The position numbers were made by a program, and so were the translations under genes. Of a stretch of DNA of 64,000 bases, positions 13,074 to 22,688 are shown piece after piece; positions within the stretch are counted from its first letter, which is position 1, and each line of letters starts with the position of its first letter. The notes beneath the pieces were generated by a model. The model was not told where the DNA came from, ran no database searches, and saw only the letters and a program-made list of their open reading frames with translations. Location: contig OZ005600.1 of assembly GCA_963930655.1 (NCBI GenBank), positions 8,869,501 to 8,933,500 on the forward strand. Reading direction: 5' to 3'. Source of the stretch: Myrica gale. Lineage: Eukaryota > Streptophyta > Magnoliopsida > Fagales > Myricaceae.

Positions 13074-13243
13074 GGGTTGTTAAAATTTAAGTATTGGAAT
13101 TGATAAAAAAGTGAGGAGAGAAAATGAAAAAGTTGGTAAAAAAGTGAAAAAGTGTATGAAAATTGATGAAAAAGTGAGGAGAGAGTGTTTTGTAATGATG
13201 ATAAAATTTTAAGATGTTAAAATTTTGTTATACAAAAAGAGTC
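13074..13243. mobile_element. Tourist-like MITE (TTA target duplication)
   Basis: 170 bp, AT-rich, flanked by TTA at 13071-13073 and 13244-13246. It starts GGGTTGTTAAAATTTAAG and shares the internal 'GGTGAAAAAGTG' type wording with similar elements near 40.6, 50.2, 58.1 and 61.1 kb. Ends and TTA flank fit PIF/Harbinger-type MITEs. It is more degenerate than the 50.2-kb copy. Confidence 0.55.
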
Positions 13244-13664
13244 TTAGAAAACAAGAACTATTGGTATGTTTTTTACCGAAATTTTAGCAAATATTTTTAA
13301 AATTTAAAAAATCTTTTAAATGTTGAAGTTTAATGAGGTTTGTGAAAAGTTTGAATTGTATATGTCATATATTATAAGCAGAAAGGAGTGCCAGAAAGCC
13401 AAAATAGTTACTTGGGGCCCAGATTATAATATGATAGTTCTTGAGGGACCGCTATGAATAAATTCATAAAAAAAATCTTTTTATGTGGAAGTGCTTAACG
13501 TTTTAAAAACACAATTTTCATATTAACACTTACTTACCAGCACACAATCTTTTTCTGCCTAATTGCCTAGGAAAAACTCGGTAAACCCAATTTCAGAAAA
13601 GTCAGGGTCGGCCCAAAGTTCAAAAACAGGTGCGGCTCCTAACTCCTCAAAGTTTTTTTTTTTT
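13244..13664. other. Spacer, no gene seen
   Basis: AT-rich, no supported coding or RNA feature. A long T run (13653-13664) directly precedes the Mutator-like element. Confidence 0.4.
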
Positions 13665-13850
13665 GGGAAAATTTACTTTGCACCCCCGAATTTTGGGGTC
13701 ATTTCTAAGTTGCACCCACTTTTATCGATTCGTTAGATTAATACTTCAAAGTTTATGTTTACGTCGATTTCCGCCCTAAACCTTAAATTGTCGTTACTTC
13801 TCACGGAAAATCAAACATGTCTCGTTCACGTGACAACTTACGATTTAAAT
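13665..13850 (+). repeat. Left terminal inverted repeat of the Pack-MULE
   Basis: Begins GGGAAAATTTACTTTGCACC after a T run. Pairs with 15253-15440 in inverse orientation. Confidence 0.8.
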
Positions 13851-14032
13851 GGTCAATTTTACCCTTCACTTACGGTTTAAAACCCAACACCAGAAAAGCT
13901 TACTCACTCCTTTTCTCTTTCTTTTGGCATGGCGAGCCGTCGAGCCCGACACAACTTGCATCTTCTGCTCTGGTTGCATGCATACGCTTCTATTGAATGA
14001 CGGGCCCCGCGGGCGGGCTCACTATAGTGTTC

Positions 14033-14278
14033 TCATGCAATTTCGTGAAGTTTCTCCCACTCGATCTCCTGGTTCTCCTCGAACAAGAACCGGTTCAACG
14101 ATCCATTTTCCATGTACTCGTAAACAAGTGCTCTCATGTTGGGGTCGAAGCAGAAGCCATAGAGTCTAACTAAGTTGATGTGGTACGTTCTTCCCATGGT
14201 GCCAACTTCTGCACTGCTCTTCAACTGCTCTCCATTTTCTATCGCTACTATTGCAATGGTAATCACCACACCTGACAC
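14033..14278 (-). pseudogene. Captured receptor-like kinase fragment (Lr10/PR5K-type)
   Basis: The minus strand reads ENGEQLKSSAEVGTMGRTYH, NLVRLYGFCFD, ALVYEYMENGSLNRFLF and WEKLHEIA, covering the N-lobe to hinge region (about subdomains III-V) of a plant receptor-like kinase. The wording matches rust-resistance Lr10-like or PR5K-like kinases. The catalytic loop, DFG motif and C-lobe are absent; the frame stops right after HEIA, where sequence of different composition begins. It lies wholly inside the MULE inverted repeats, so it is a captured piece, not a gene. Confidence 0.8.
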
Positions 14279-14509
14279 TACAAATTTGGATGAGCTCTAC
14301 TCAGCTCTGGAGCACTAGTAACAACTACGATTACAAGAAAGAAGATTCAGCTTCATTAGCAATATTGGTGATTTTTAAAATCTGCAAGTGATATGATCTT
14401 TCGGGAATGTTTGGGGAGTAACACCTAATATCTGATTATTTTCTTAGGGTAGCATGGTGAAGAAGACGACCGATCTTTTCCGGATAACCCTGTTCAGCGA
14501 CGGAGTAAC

Positions 14510-14773
14510 TAGAACAGGGGAGGGAGAATTGTATCAAGCAAGGTAGAGAACGATATTTCAGAAATCACTATCCTTTCGCTTACGACTCCACGTCCAGAAC
14601 TGAATTCAAGTAATTCCGGTTCCAAAAGAAGAAGCTCCTTCAATTGTGGAGGTAGTTGTTCTCGTTCATCTTTCATGACAAACCCATCGAGAAAACAAAG
14701 GCGGCACTGGTCGCCACAGCTTCACCAACGCTTCTTCGAAGCGATAAAACAACTTGGGGGAAAGCAAGGTTAG
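14510..14773 (+). pseudogene. Captured GARP/G2-like (HHO/NIGT1-type) transcription-factor fragment
   Basis: The frame runs from just after TAA (14507-14509) to TAG (14771-14773). It ends with NPSRKQRRHWSPQLHQRFFE and AIKQLGGKQ, the first half of the Myb-like GARP domain seen in HRS1/HHO/NIGT1 nitrate- and phosphate-response regulators. The family would continue with ATPKQIRE and a SHLQKYR helix, absent here. The break falls at CAAG|GTTAG, which looks like a splice donor; many HHO genes have an intron about there. That suggests DNA-level capture of an exon plus the start of its intron. It is on the opposite strand to the kinase fragment. Confidence 0.75.
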
Positions 14774-15252
14774 ACCTTGTAATTTTAGAGCATTGGAAAG
14801 AAAAATTTGCTTGGACACTGGTTTACTGATTGATTATTTGTCTTCCTTTTCCTATGACCTCGTTGTAGTAGCTGCTAAAACATAAGAGCTTTTTGCTCTT
14901 CTTCAAAAAGAGAAAGGAGAAGCAAATGAACTTACTCTGTATAGTACAAAAAGATTGGAAGAAAACAGAGTAGATTCTTTGTGCAACATTCCATCTTTTC
15001 TACTCATTACTAACATCTACGTTTGCGTTTCCATATGAAAAGACTAAAATTTAAATAAAAAAGCACAAGAATAGGAGGTTGCACAAGAAGAAACAATTAC
15101 GTTTGCGTTTCCATTTGACGTCTGTTACTTTCTTCTTTTCTTGGCAAGAATAAACAGCTATATTAATGGGCTGAAAGAGGAGGTGGATGAACATGAAAGG
15201 ATAAAAAATGAATACGTAGCATTAACACTGAAGGAGACGAGGGCAAAATATG

Positions 15253-15440
15253 AATTTAAACAGTAAGTTGTCACGTGGACGACACATATTTGATTTTCCG
15301 TGAGAAGTAACGGAAATTTAAGGTCTAAGGTGGAAATAGACGTCAACATAAACTTTGAAGTACTAATTTAACGAAATCGATAAAAATGAGTGTAATTTAA
15401 AAATGACCTCAAAGTTCAGGGATGCAAAATAAATTTTTCG
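15253..15440 (-). repeat. Right terminal inverted repeat of the Pack-MULE
   Basis: Reverse complement matches the left repeat along its length; the outer end is AAAATAAATTTTTCG before a T tract. Confidence 0.8.
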
Positions 15441-15789
15441 TTTTTTGTACTAATTAAAAGGGTGGAAAGAGGCTACCAGTGGTAATCAAATCCCTTTGAA
15501 CGTGACCATAAAAACTCTCGCATGCTGAAACATATTTGTATTGAACCATAACTACTTACGACTTACCCATGAAAGAATGACTGTCCATCAACGTCCGAAT
15601 GATATTAAAGACGGGAGAGGTTTCCTAATGCCTCAAAGTCAACTATGCGAGATTTGCCGTCAATGCTTCTTTTATTAGTTGTGTCAGGTCCATCTTAAGT
15701 TTGTTGTACAAAGATTAAGTTCAACAAAATTCTCTTCCGAATAGGTGGGTTTTACTTGAAACTTCAGTAAGAATAAAAAAGAAAAAGTC
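15441..15789. other. Spacer, no gene seen
   Basis: No supported coding sequence. Minus-strand open frames here are short and resemble nothing known. Confidence 0.4.
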
Positions 15790-16460
15790 ATCCATCCATA
15801 TGCGAAGAGAACATAGAATTGTTTAATACACCAAAGATGGCAAGCTAATAAGGCCATATGGCATTTCACTTACGGTGGCCGGAGTTGAAAGGAAGAATAT
15901 CGGAAAGAAAAGTAACGACTATCTCGGCATTAAGCTATATATATCATTCAAACGGCATCATCTGGACCTTCCCCAGAGCTACCTCCTCCAGTCCTCCGTC
16001 TCCAGCAACATTTGGACATTGTAGTTCAAGTACGGGCCGGCAACCTCCTCCTTGATGCAGGAAAGTGCAGAAAAGAAGGAAAAAAATAAAAATGAATTAA
16101 GGCGGTGCTGCTGGTGAGTCGTCATCTCACATCCAGTAGGTTTAAAATTCAGGCTTCTCACTAGAAAGGAAACATCTTACTTCAATAGTTCAATAACTGA
16201 GTTTCAGCAACAAATATCCTGTGTCTTTATTACATTGAAACTGTACATACGACGTTTAATTATAGATGAAGGAATTCAAAAGAAAATGCAACTACCCAGC
16301 TGATATTCAACTGAAACTCAGCAAAGCAAATGCGAAATTCCAATGTTTTCTAAGAAACAAATTCAAATAACAATCGACTGAATCTTAAATAAAGATTTGA
16401 GTCATTGTAGGCAGAATTCGAAAATAAAATTTGATCTCCATCACCGTCACTCCACTTTTT

Positions 16461-16733
16461 CTACGAGGCAGGCCAGAAGATCGACACTAAGAACTTACGC
16501 AACTGTGAGACGGCTCCTATGAATATGCCGTAGACAAGCATTACAGGAACAATTGTGAGATAAACCACCAATGGATAGTTGAACAATAGTGCTCCCCCAA
16601 AGACAAGCCATTTGCTTCGCGACATGTTTGAGACGAGGCCTACAATCATCATGGGTAATCCGCAAAAAGCAAAGACGATTGTTAAGAATAAACATTCGGC
16701 TGCCTGTAAAGTAAAAGTAAGAGACCAATCCAT
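16461..16733 (-). CDS. Small membrane protein, tandem copy A (90 aa)
   Basis: Open frame of 90 codons, function unknown. Mostly hydrophobic: one likely membrane segment around residues 10-33 (ending CGLPMMIVG), a short polar loop with SRSKWLVFGG, then a long hydrophobic stretch around 43-75. It is clearly paralogous to the 107-codon gene at 19868-20191 (shared CGLPMMIVG, SKWL-FGGA-LF, AVS---KF). Compared with that copy it ends early: TAG replaces the region encoding the Ser/Gly-rich tail, and a relic of that tail (TGGGSSGEGPDDAV) is found about 460 bp downstream at 15945-15992, separated by unrelated sequence. Its TATA-like box reads CATAAATA instead of TATAAATA. It may therefore be weakened or decaying. 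Confidence 0.6.
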   Translation of the reverse strand: MDWSLTFTLQAAECLFLTIVFAFCGLPMMIVGLVSNMSRSKWLVFGGALLFNYPLVVYLTIVPVMLVYGIFIGAVSQLRKFLVSIFWPAS

Positions 16734-16856
16734 TTGTATTGATCAGACGAGATGAAAAGATAAACTGTGTAGCAAGATTCGTTGAGCTTTGTCGCGATCG
16801 TTAAATAGTTGAATTCCTTTTAACTTCTCATTGGAAAGGGTTGCAGGGCCAGCTCC

Positions 16857-16864
16857 TATTTATG
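16857..16864 (-). promoter_or_regulatory. Degenerate TATA box of copy A
   Basis: The minus strand reads CATAAATAGGAGCTGG where copy B reads TATAAATAGGAGCTGG at the matching position, about 125 bases before the start codon. Confidence 0.5.
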
Positions 16865-17001
16865 GGTGTACGTAAGAGGGATTAACGTGTACAATGTCAT
16901 AGTTATCCTCGATGCAATTATCTAATCAATGTAATATTCTTGTAAAATGGAGGAAAACGCACACACACGGAGACTACACAAATTGGCCGTGACTGTCAAG
17001 A

Positions 17002-17248
17002 GGGAACGGATTCCTCCGAAGGACGAATTTCCAAAGGCTACCAAAGACGTGGTCCAGATTAAAAAAGAAACAAATCAACGGTTAATAGAAGTACACCTCA
17101 TTTGATGAATGAATAAAACAAACCATTTTTAGTCTTTTTGTCATTAAATGATTTGGACATATATTAACCGTTGATTTGTTTCTTTTTTAATCTGGACCAT
17201 GCCTTTGGTAGCTTTTGAAAATCCCTTCTTTGGAGGGAATCCATACCC
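17002..17248. mobile_element. Mutator-type MITE with 9-bp target duplication
   Basis: 247 bp. The ends GGGAACGGATTCC and GGAATCCATACCC are inverted, and the arms stay complementary for about 90 bases (AGATTAAAAAAGAAACAAAT against ATTTGTTTCTTTTTTAATCT). Flanks are CTGTCAAGA (16993-17001) and CTGTCCAGA (17249-17257), 8 of 9 alike. Duplication unit 2 carries the empty site (GTGACTGTCCAGATGAAC at about 20468-20485). Long TIRs plus a 9-bp duplication indicate a Mutator-derived MITE that inserted after the segmental duplication. Confidence 0.85.
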
Positions 17249-17556
17249 CTGTCCAGATGAACCCGAGCATAATCTCGATCTCATTATGCTGATCAGTACC
17301 ATCTCTTACTCTTATCATTTTCCTTGAATTTTCCGGCCTTTTTTTTAGGGGAAGGTACAAGGAAAGTATGAATAGCTAGCTTGAGAATAAAGCATCCATA
17401 TTCTACCTCTTCTTTTTTCTTATCTATGCGCGTGGAATGATTTATTAGAACGTGTGTTTGTGATTAATATATACTCTACTACTGAGAATATCACGATGAC
17501 GATAATTGGCATGTCGTCATGTCTATATATATCTTTCTCACCTCAGTTTGTAAGAC

Positions 17557-17557
17557 T

Positions 17558-17598
<41 letters not shown>
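17557..17598. repeat. (TA)n(GA)n microsatellite
   Basis: About 12 TA repeats followed by about 9 GA repeats. Confidence 0.9.
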
Positions 17599-18033
17599 TT
17601 ATTATATATAACTACAAATATTCTTAGTGACAGTCTGCATCTTTATAATATTTGCTGCAGACTTGGGCATGAAAGATATAGAAATTCACCGAGAGGTTGT
17701 AGGTGGCCCGTGGCCTAAAGAATAATGCTAATGATTAAAGATTCAAACTAGAATACCATGTCAAGTACCATTGTTTAACATGTCCAAATGCAGCGTCCGA
17801 GCCACGAAGTACTCGAGTACCATTTTTTTGTCAACTCATGATTAATTACAATCTTCAACGGAGCTACCATCCAATTATATACTTGGTGTTGATATTGGTT
17901 CGCCAATATTCCATTTCTTATTTCTAATATATAAAAAAACGTGTGAACGTACGCTTATTTTAATAACTTTATATCAACAATGTTCAAATCTAACGGAATA
18001 TAAATAAACCCCGCCACTCCAAAACTAAGGTAT

Positions 18034-18813
18034 TGATGGGCCATTAGTTGTCTGGCCATACCACATAGCCCAGGGCCCATCAGAGGTGTCCGGGCATGGT
18101 CTAAACCCCTCAGCCCATGAAAGTCACGGGATGATCCGTATTTGAATAGTCTTTTCCCTTCTAGTGGTTCAGAGACTCTAGGACTCCTAATCCGATTAAG
18201 AGCTTCAGACCTTGCTAGGGCTGCACAAAATCGGACCGTAAAATCTGAATAGATTTGTAGTCCGGTCCGGTCCTATGTTTTAAAATACGGTCCTATTTTT
18301 TATAAATACGGACCGGACCGGACCGCATTTATTAATATAAATAAAAAATATTTTTTAATACAAATTAAAAACTTAAAAAATTTAGTTTTAACCTAAACTA
18401 AAACTCTACATTTTTATATGTCATTTTCCCTTCAAAATTAACCTAAAAAGTTTTAAAAGTTTTTTTAAAAAAAAAAATGAAACCGGTCCGGACCACTTAA
18501 GTGGACCGGACTGGACCGCATTTTGTTAGACCGGACCGGACCGGACCGCATTTTGTTAGACCGGTCTGGTCCTTTAATTTAGGAGGACCGAAAATGACGT
18601 CCGGACCGGAATACAGTCTGAAAATCGGACTGCATTTCCTGTTTGCAGCCCTAGACCCTGCAACATTCTATCCCCTTCAAGACTGCAACCCCCTCCTATA
18701 TAAAAGCAAGGTACACCTCGTGTCTCCTATTTTGACGCTTATTCAATTCTCTAGACTTGAGTACTTCTCTTACGAGGTATAACTTTTGCATCGGATGCTC
18801 CCATCCGACATCA
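18034..18813 (+). repeat. Probable LTR-retrotransposon LTR fragment, split by a hAT MITE
   Basis: Between the duplication units lies sequence with an LTR-like layout: TGATGGGCCATTAG at the left, a TATA-type promoter CTCCTATATAAAAGCAAGG at about 18692, then a pyrimidine-rich tract and GACTTGAGTACTTCTCTTAC, ending near CATCCGACATCA. This resembles solo LTRs of plant gypsy elements. Ends are tentative and no target duplication is seen. A hAT-type MITE sits inside at 18216-18653. Confidence 0.4.
18216..18653. mobile_element. hAT-type MITE rich in GGACCGG motifs
   Basis: 438 bp with inverted ends TAGGGCTGCA and TGCAGCCCTA. The 8-bp flanks GACCTTGC (18208-18215) and GACCCTGC (18654-18661) differ at one base, the duplication length of hAT elements. 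Subterminal regions are packed with CCGGACCGG-type motifs on both strands, as expected for hAT transposase binding sites. An open frame at 18501-18782 merely translates these repeats. Confidence 0.85.
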
Positions 18814-19684
18814 GTCCTCTTAGCAATTCTTGCAAGTTTGATCGGCTTCAAGTTTTTGGTGATTCTTGACATCATCGGTTATTAATATCATCAACATATA
18901 TATCTATACGCTGAAAAATATCAGAGTAAGGAGTGACCTACTATTAATTCAGTAATTTAAAAATTTTGAAATGATTAATCTAAGTGAGTTGAGTAATTTT
19001 ACAATATATACTTTTAAGAAACTCATGTTTTTCAAAATATGCGTATAGCATCAAGAAATCGTTAATTCGTGCACCAAGACCAACAACGTCACATATGCAA
19101 TTACATAATAAATCAACTTTAATTTCATAAATAAAGCATTGTAAAAACATTGAAAAAACTCACTCCCGGACATTCCACAGGAGTTTGCAGTTCTGCCGGC
19201 CCCCATTCTTTGGAATATTTCGCCATCAATGATGTTAATATAATATACCAATGTAAGGAACTCTTTTACTATCTCACTTGCCACCGGAATAATTAAAGGT
19301 GCTCACAATTATATATAACTATCAAAATACCATAGTGAAATAAATCTTATCCTGACATTTCATTAATCATTATATATGTATTTTGGTAATTCTACTTCAT
19401 CAGGCAAATCGGCCTGGACGTATCTCATGAGGTGTTCGATTATATATATTGGTTTTTTTGACGTTTGTAGAAAAGGGCAGCAAAACCAAGTGCTTGATTT
19501 GTTGTGAAGACCTTTTAAGCTGTAAAATGTTACAAGCTCATAATTGCAATGGATTATGATAGTACAAGTCGTGCACCCAAACGATTACAAAAAAAAAAAC
19601 AAAGTCGTGCACCCACCCATATGAGAAGAGAAGAGAACATTGAATTGTTTACACACAACTCGTTATTTCATTCTAAACAAGTCT
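18814..19684. other. Spacer between duplication units
   Basis: AT-rich. A 77-codon minus frame (19284-19051) has no recognisable similarity. Nothing further is supported. Confidence 0.35.
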
Positions 19685-19867
19685 TGCACCCATATGCGAA
19701 GAGAACAAATTAGAATTGATTACACGCCAATTATTTCTGTCCAGATCATGCAAAAGGTACGTAATAAGGGCATTTGGCCTTTCACTTGCGGTGGCCGCGG
19801 CGAACAGTTGAAGGCCGGAAGAATAAAGAAAAGTAACGTCTATCTCGGCCTCAAGCTATATATTAAT

Positions 19868-20191
19868 TCAAACGGCATCAACGGGACGGCCTTCACCAAG
19901 GCTACCACCTCCTCCACTTTTCCCACGAGGGATGATCCACGACACGAACTTCCCCACAATTGAGACGGCTAGTGCTAAGATGCTGAAGAGAACTTGTAAG
20001 AGAGCCATCAGGAGTAAAAGCACCGTAGTATGGTCGAACAACATTGCTCCCCCAAAGAGAAGCCATTTGCTTCCTGACATGTGTGAGACGACGCCTACAA
20101 TCATCATGGGTAATCCGCACAACGAAAAGATAAATGATAAGTAGCCCCATGTGCAACCGTTTTCCTCGAGTAAAAAAGAAAACCCCCCCAT
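19868..20191 (-). CDS. Small membrane protein, tandem copy B (107 aa)
   Basis: 107 codons, single exon, function unknown. Two or three membrane segments: about residues 15-33 (ending LCGLPMMIVG), a loop with HMSGSKWLLFGG, then about 45-85, very rich in Leu and Val. The C-terminus is a Lys/Arg and Gly/Ser-rich tail (PRGKSGGGGSLGEGRP). There is no signal for soluble enzymatic activity. The canonical TATA box at 20327-20334 supports expression on the minus strand. It is the most complete member of the duplicated pair. The W-L-x-F-x-G signature after a small-residue membrane helix also occurs in the genes at 22.7-23.2 and 24.4-25.0 kb, so all four are probably one family. Confidence 0.65.
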   Translation of the reverse strand: MGGFSFLLEENGCTWGYLSFIFSLCGLPMMIVGVVSHMSGSKWLLFGGAMLFDHTTVLLLLMALLQVLFSILALAVSIVGKFVSWIIPRGKSGGGGSLGEGRPVDAV

Positions 20192-20326
20192 TTGTATTCG
20201 GACGAGATCGATGAAAAGATAAACTGTGCAGCTAGGCTGCTGGCTTCGTTGAGCTTGGTCGCTGATCGTTAAATAGTTGTTCGATCCCTTTCACTTCTCT
20301 TTGGAAATGGTTGCAGGGCCAGCTCC

Positions 20327-20334
20327 TATTTATA
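20327..20334 (-). promoter_or_regulatory. TATA box of copy B
   Basis: TATAAATA on the minus strand, inside CTATAAATAGGAGCTGG, about 136 bases before the start codon. Confidence 0.65.
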
Positions 20335-21374
20335 GGTGTAAGAGGGCTTAACGCGCGTGTACAATGTCATAGTTATCCTTGATGCAATTATCTAATCGAT
20401 GTAATATTCTTGTAAAATGGAGGAAAACGCGAACATTCATGAGCTCTCAGACTACACCAATTGGCCGTGACTGTCCAGATGAACCCGAACAATCTCGATC
20501 TCGTTATGCACTATATTATTGGGGCGTTTGTCTCTGAAAATTTCTACCTCTCAAAATTTTCAAACAATCATAAAATAATCACTCTCTTTTCATTAAATTA
20601 TAAAATAATCACTCGCTGATCTCGTATAGCATTTTCCTTGAATTTTCGGGCTTTTTGTTTCTCCAATTTTTTTAAGAGGAACGTACAAGGAAAGTACGAA
20701 TAGCTTAAGAATAAAGCATCCGTATTCTGCGCTTTTTTTTTATTGTCTCTGCGCGTGGAATTATGATTTATTAGAACATTGGGTTTTTAGAATAATTATA
20801 CTTTTTTATATTTAAATCTCCTACAGCTTCTACTGAGAATATCATGATGACGATTGGCATTTCATCATGTCGATTGATATATCTTTCTCACCCAGTTTGT
20901 AAGACTTATAATATATTATAACTACAAATATTAACGTTAGCTAGTCATGGTCTGCATCTGTATAATATTTACTGCATACTTGGTCATGAAAGATATAGAA
21001 ATTATTCGCCGAGAGGTTGTAGCTGCCCTAAAGAATATTAATGCTAATGATTAACGATTCAAACTAGAGTACGCCGTCAAATAACATTGTTTAACACGTT
21101 CCAATGCGAGGTCCGATCGAGCCACGAAGTCGATTACCATTTTTTTTTTGTCAACTCATTACTACAATATTTAAACGGATCAGATAGAGATATCAGATAT
21201 ACATATGGCCAGACATGTTTCTTGTTTTAAAGATATAAAATAGTGTGAAAACGCTTATTTTAAATTTTGTGAAAGTTGGTAGCTTATAAGATTAAAGTTA
21301 ATTTTTTAAAGCCCTGATTGGCTCAAGATCGAATTGAAGGCCATCATTTGTCTAATAATCTTTTGAGCAATCTT

Positions 21375-21601
21375 TGTTGAAATAATAGAAAGAACAGAGA
21401 GAATGAAGAATGTTTTGTATATTCAGATGAGTGTATAAACAGTACAATGACCCGTCCTTTTATAGGAGGAGGGAAAGATCAGCTATATAAGGTAAGCGGA
21501 ATCAACAAAATAATTACAAATCACAATCTGATCATAAATCACAATCTTCTTGATATGAGAATATCGTCCTGATTCAGGAAGATATAGACAATATACTAAC
21601 A
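21375..21601 (-). repeat. 3' LTR of a Ty1/copia fragment
   Basis: 227 bp on the minus strand, starting TGTTAGTATATTG right after a purine run (TTGAAGGGG) and ending ATTATTTCAACA. It contains a promoter-like CTATAAAAGGACGGG. It follows the copia coding remnant by 11 bases, as a 3' LTR should. Confidence 0.75.
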
Positions 21602-21612
21602 CCCCTTCAAAC

Positions 21613-22199
21613 TCAAGGTGGGAGCAAAGATGCTAACTTGAGTTTGCCAACTAAATCGTGATGACGTCCAGGAGGATGAGCCTTGGTGAAGATATCAGCG
21701 AGCTGATCTGCAGAAGAAACATGATGCAAGCAAAGAGTATCTTTCTTGATATGATGGCGAATGAAATGACAGTCGATTTCAATATGTTTGGTGCGCTCGT
21801 GGAAAAACACTATTGTGAGCAATCTGAATGGCACTTGTGTTGTCACAATGAAGAGGTGAACTATCAGAAAAAAGGAACACTCATATCGTGCAATAACCAC
21901 CGAAGCCACAAGAGTTCAAAGGTAATATCGGCCAAGTCACGATATTCAGCTTCCGTACTGGAACGAGAGACAACAATCTGTTTCTTACTTTTCCACGAGA
22001 TAAGAGATGTGTCGAGCAAGAAACAATATCCAGTGGTAGGGTATCGATCAGTGAGATCGCTTGCCCAATCAGCATCAGAGTACGCCTGAAGATCCAATGA
22101 GAAGTGAGCAGGAAAATGAAGACCATGAAACAATGTCCCTTTTACATACCAAAGAATCCGGAGAACAGCGGCATAGTGAGTAAAGTGAGGGGAATGCAT
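21613..22199 (-). pseudogene. Ty1/copia RNase H domain fragment
   Basis: The minus strand encodes the copia reverse-transcriptase tail and RNase H: YAAVLRILWYVKGT, YSDADWASD, STEAEYR, then in another frame CDNTSAIQIAHNSVF, and back in the first-type frame ERTKHIEIDCHFIRHH and SADQLADIFTKA. Two single-base shifts, near 21870 and near 21802, move the frame out and back. Everything upstream (gag, protease, integrase, most of RT) is missing. Just upstream, near 22270-22220, a second short copy of the YVK-TLFHGLHF coding stretch suggests a local duplication. Confidence 0.8.
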
Positions 22200-22270
22200 A
22201 AACTAGATGACCAAGGTGACTGCATAGAAAAATGAAGCCCATGAAACAAAGTCTCTTTTACATACCGATA

Positions 22271-22688
22271 GCGCGTAATTAAGACTTGCTTCGGAGCTGC
22301 AGACCGTGTGTTAATGGACGCCTACAAGCATGTGTAATTATGCATCTTCGCTTCATCAAGTTGCCTATGATCATCATGAAGACGTAAGTACTCGATCCGG
22401 GAGGTGCAAGATGTAAAGAGAATGAAATTTTAGCAAATCTTGGCTTTCCTAGAGAAAAACAGTAACGTGTACACACATTCGAGAAATTCCTTCTTAATCA
22501 GAAATTGTAATCCTATCTGCAGAAACATGCCTATGATGAGACTATTTGGGAAGATCTAGCTAGAACGTAACTTGGAACTGTTTGGCCACCCCAGTTATTA
22601 TTTCACTTAATTAAGATGCCTATGATGAGACAAATGGCATTTCACTGATCTCATGCAAACTACTTTTCTCCCCTACCAGCTTAATTAA
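22271..22688. other. Spacer, no gene seen
   Basis: No supported coding, repeat or RNA feature. Confidence 0.35.

Larger units (their letters stand above)
13665..15440. mobile_element. Pack-MULE: Mutator-like element carrying two host-gene fragments
   Basis: The ends are long inverted repeats: 13665-13850 and 15253-15440 are about 85% alike when one is reverse-complemented, sharing for example TTACTTCTCACGGAAAATCA and ACTTCAAAGTTTATGTT. TIRs near 190 bp are typical of Mutator-like elements. The 1.4-kb interior has no transposase. It holds a receptor-kinase fragment (minus, 14033-14278), a GARP/Myb-like fragment (plus, 14510-14773) and a short coding-like stretch at 15161-15266 (NGLKEEVDEHERIKNEYVAL, unassigned). 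A non-autonomous element carrying unrelated gene pieces is by definition a Pack-MULE. The 9-bp target duplication cannot be fixed because both flanks run into T tracts. Confidence 0.8.
15790..17975. repeat. Tandem segmental duplication, unit 1
   Basis: Matches 19685-21280 across the membrane-protein gene, its promoter and both flanks. Shared stretches include CATATGCGAAGAGAAC near the left end, TTGCAGGGCCAGCTCCTATT in the promoter, TAATATTCTTGTAAAATGGA upstream and GAAAGATATAGAAATT near 17.67 kb. Unit 1 also holds a 247-bp MITE and roughly 460 bp near 15.99-16.45 kb that unit 2 lacks. Confidence 0.75.
19685..21280. repeat. Tandem segmental duplication, unit 2
   Basis: Counterpart of 15790-17975. 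It keeps the empty site of the 17.0-kb MITE and a complete copy of the membrane-protein gene. It has its own extra segment of roughly 100 bp near 20520-20630. Confidence 0.75.

Noticed and set aside
18501..18782. 93-codon frame starting with a DRTGPHFVRP repeat
   Set aside because: It translates GGACCGG repeats at the end of a hAT MITE.
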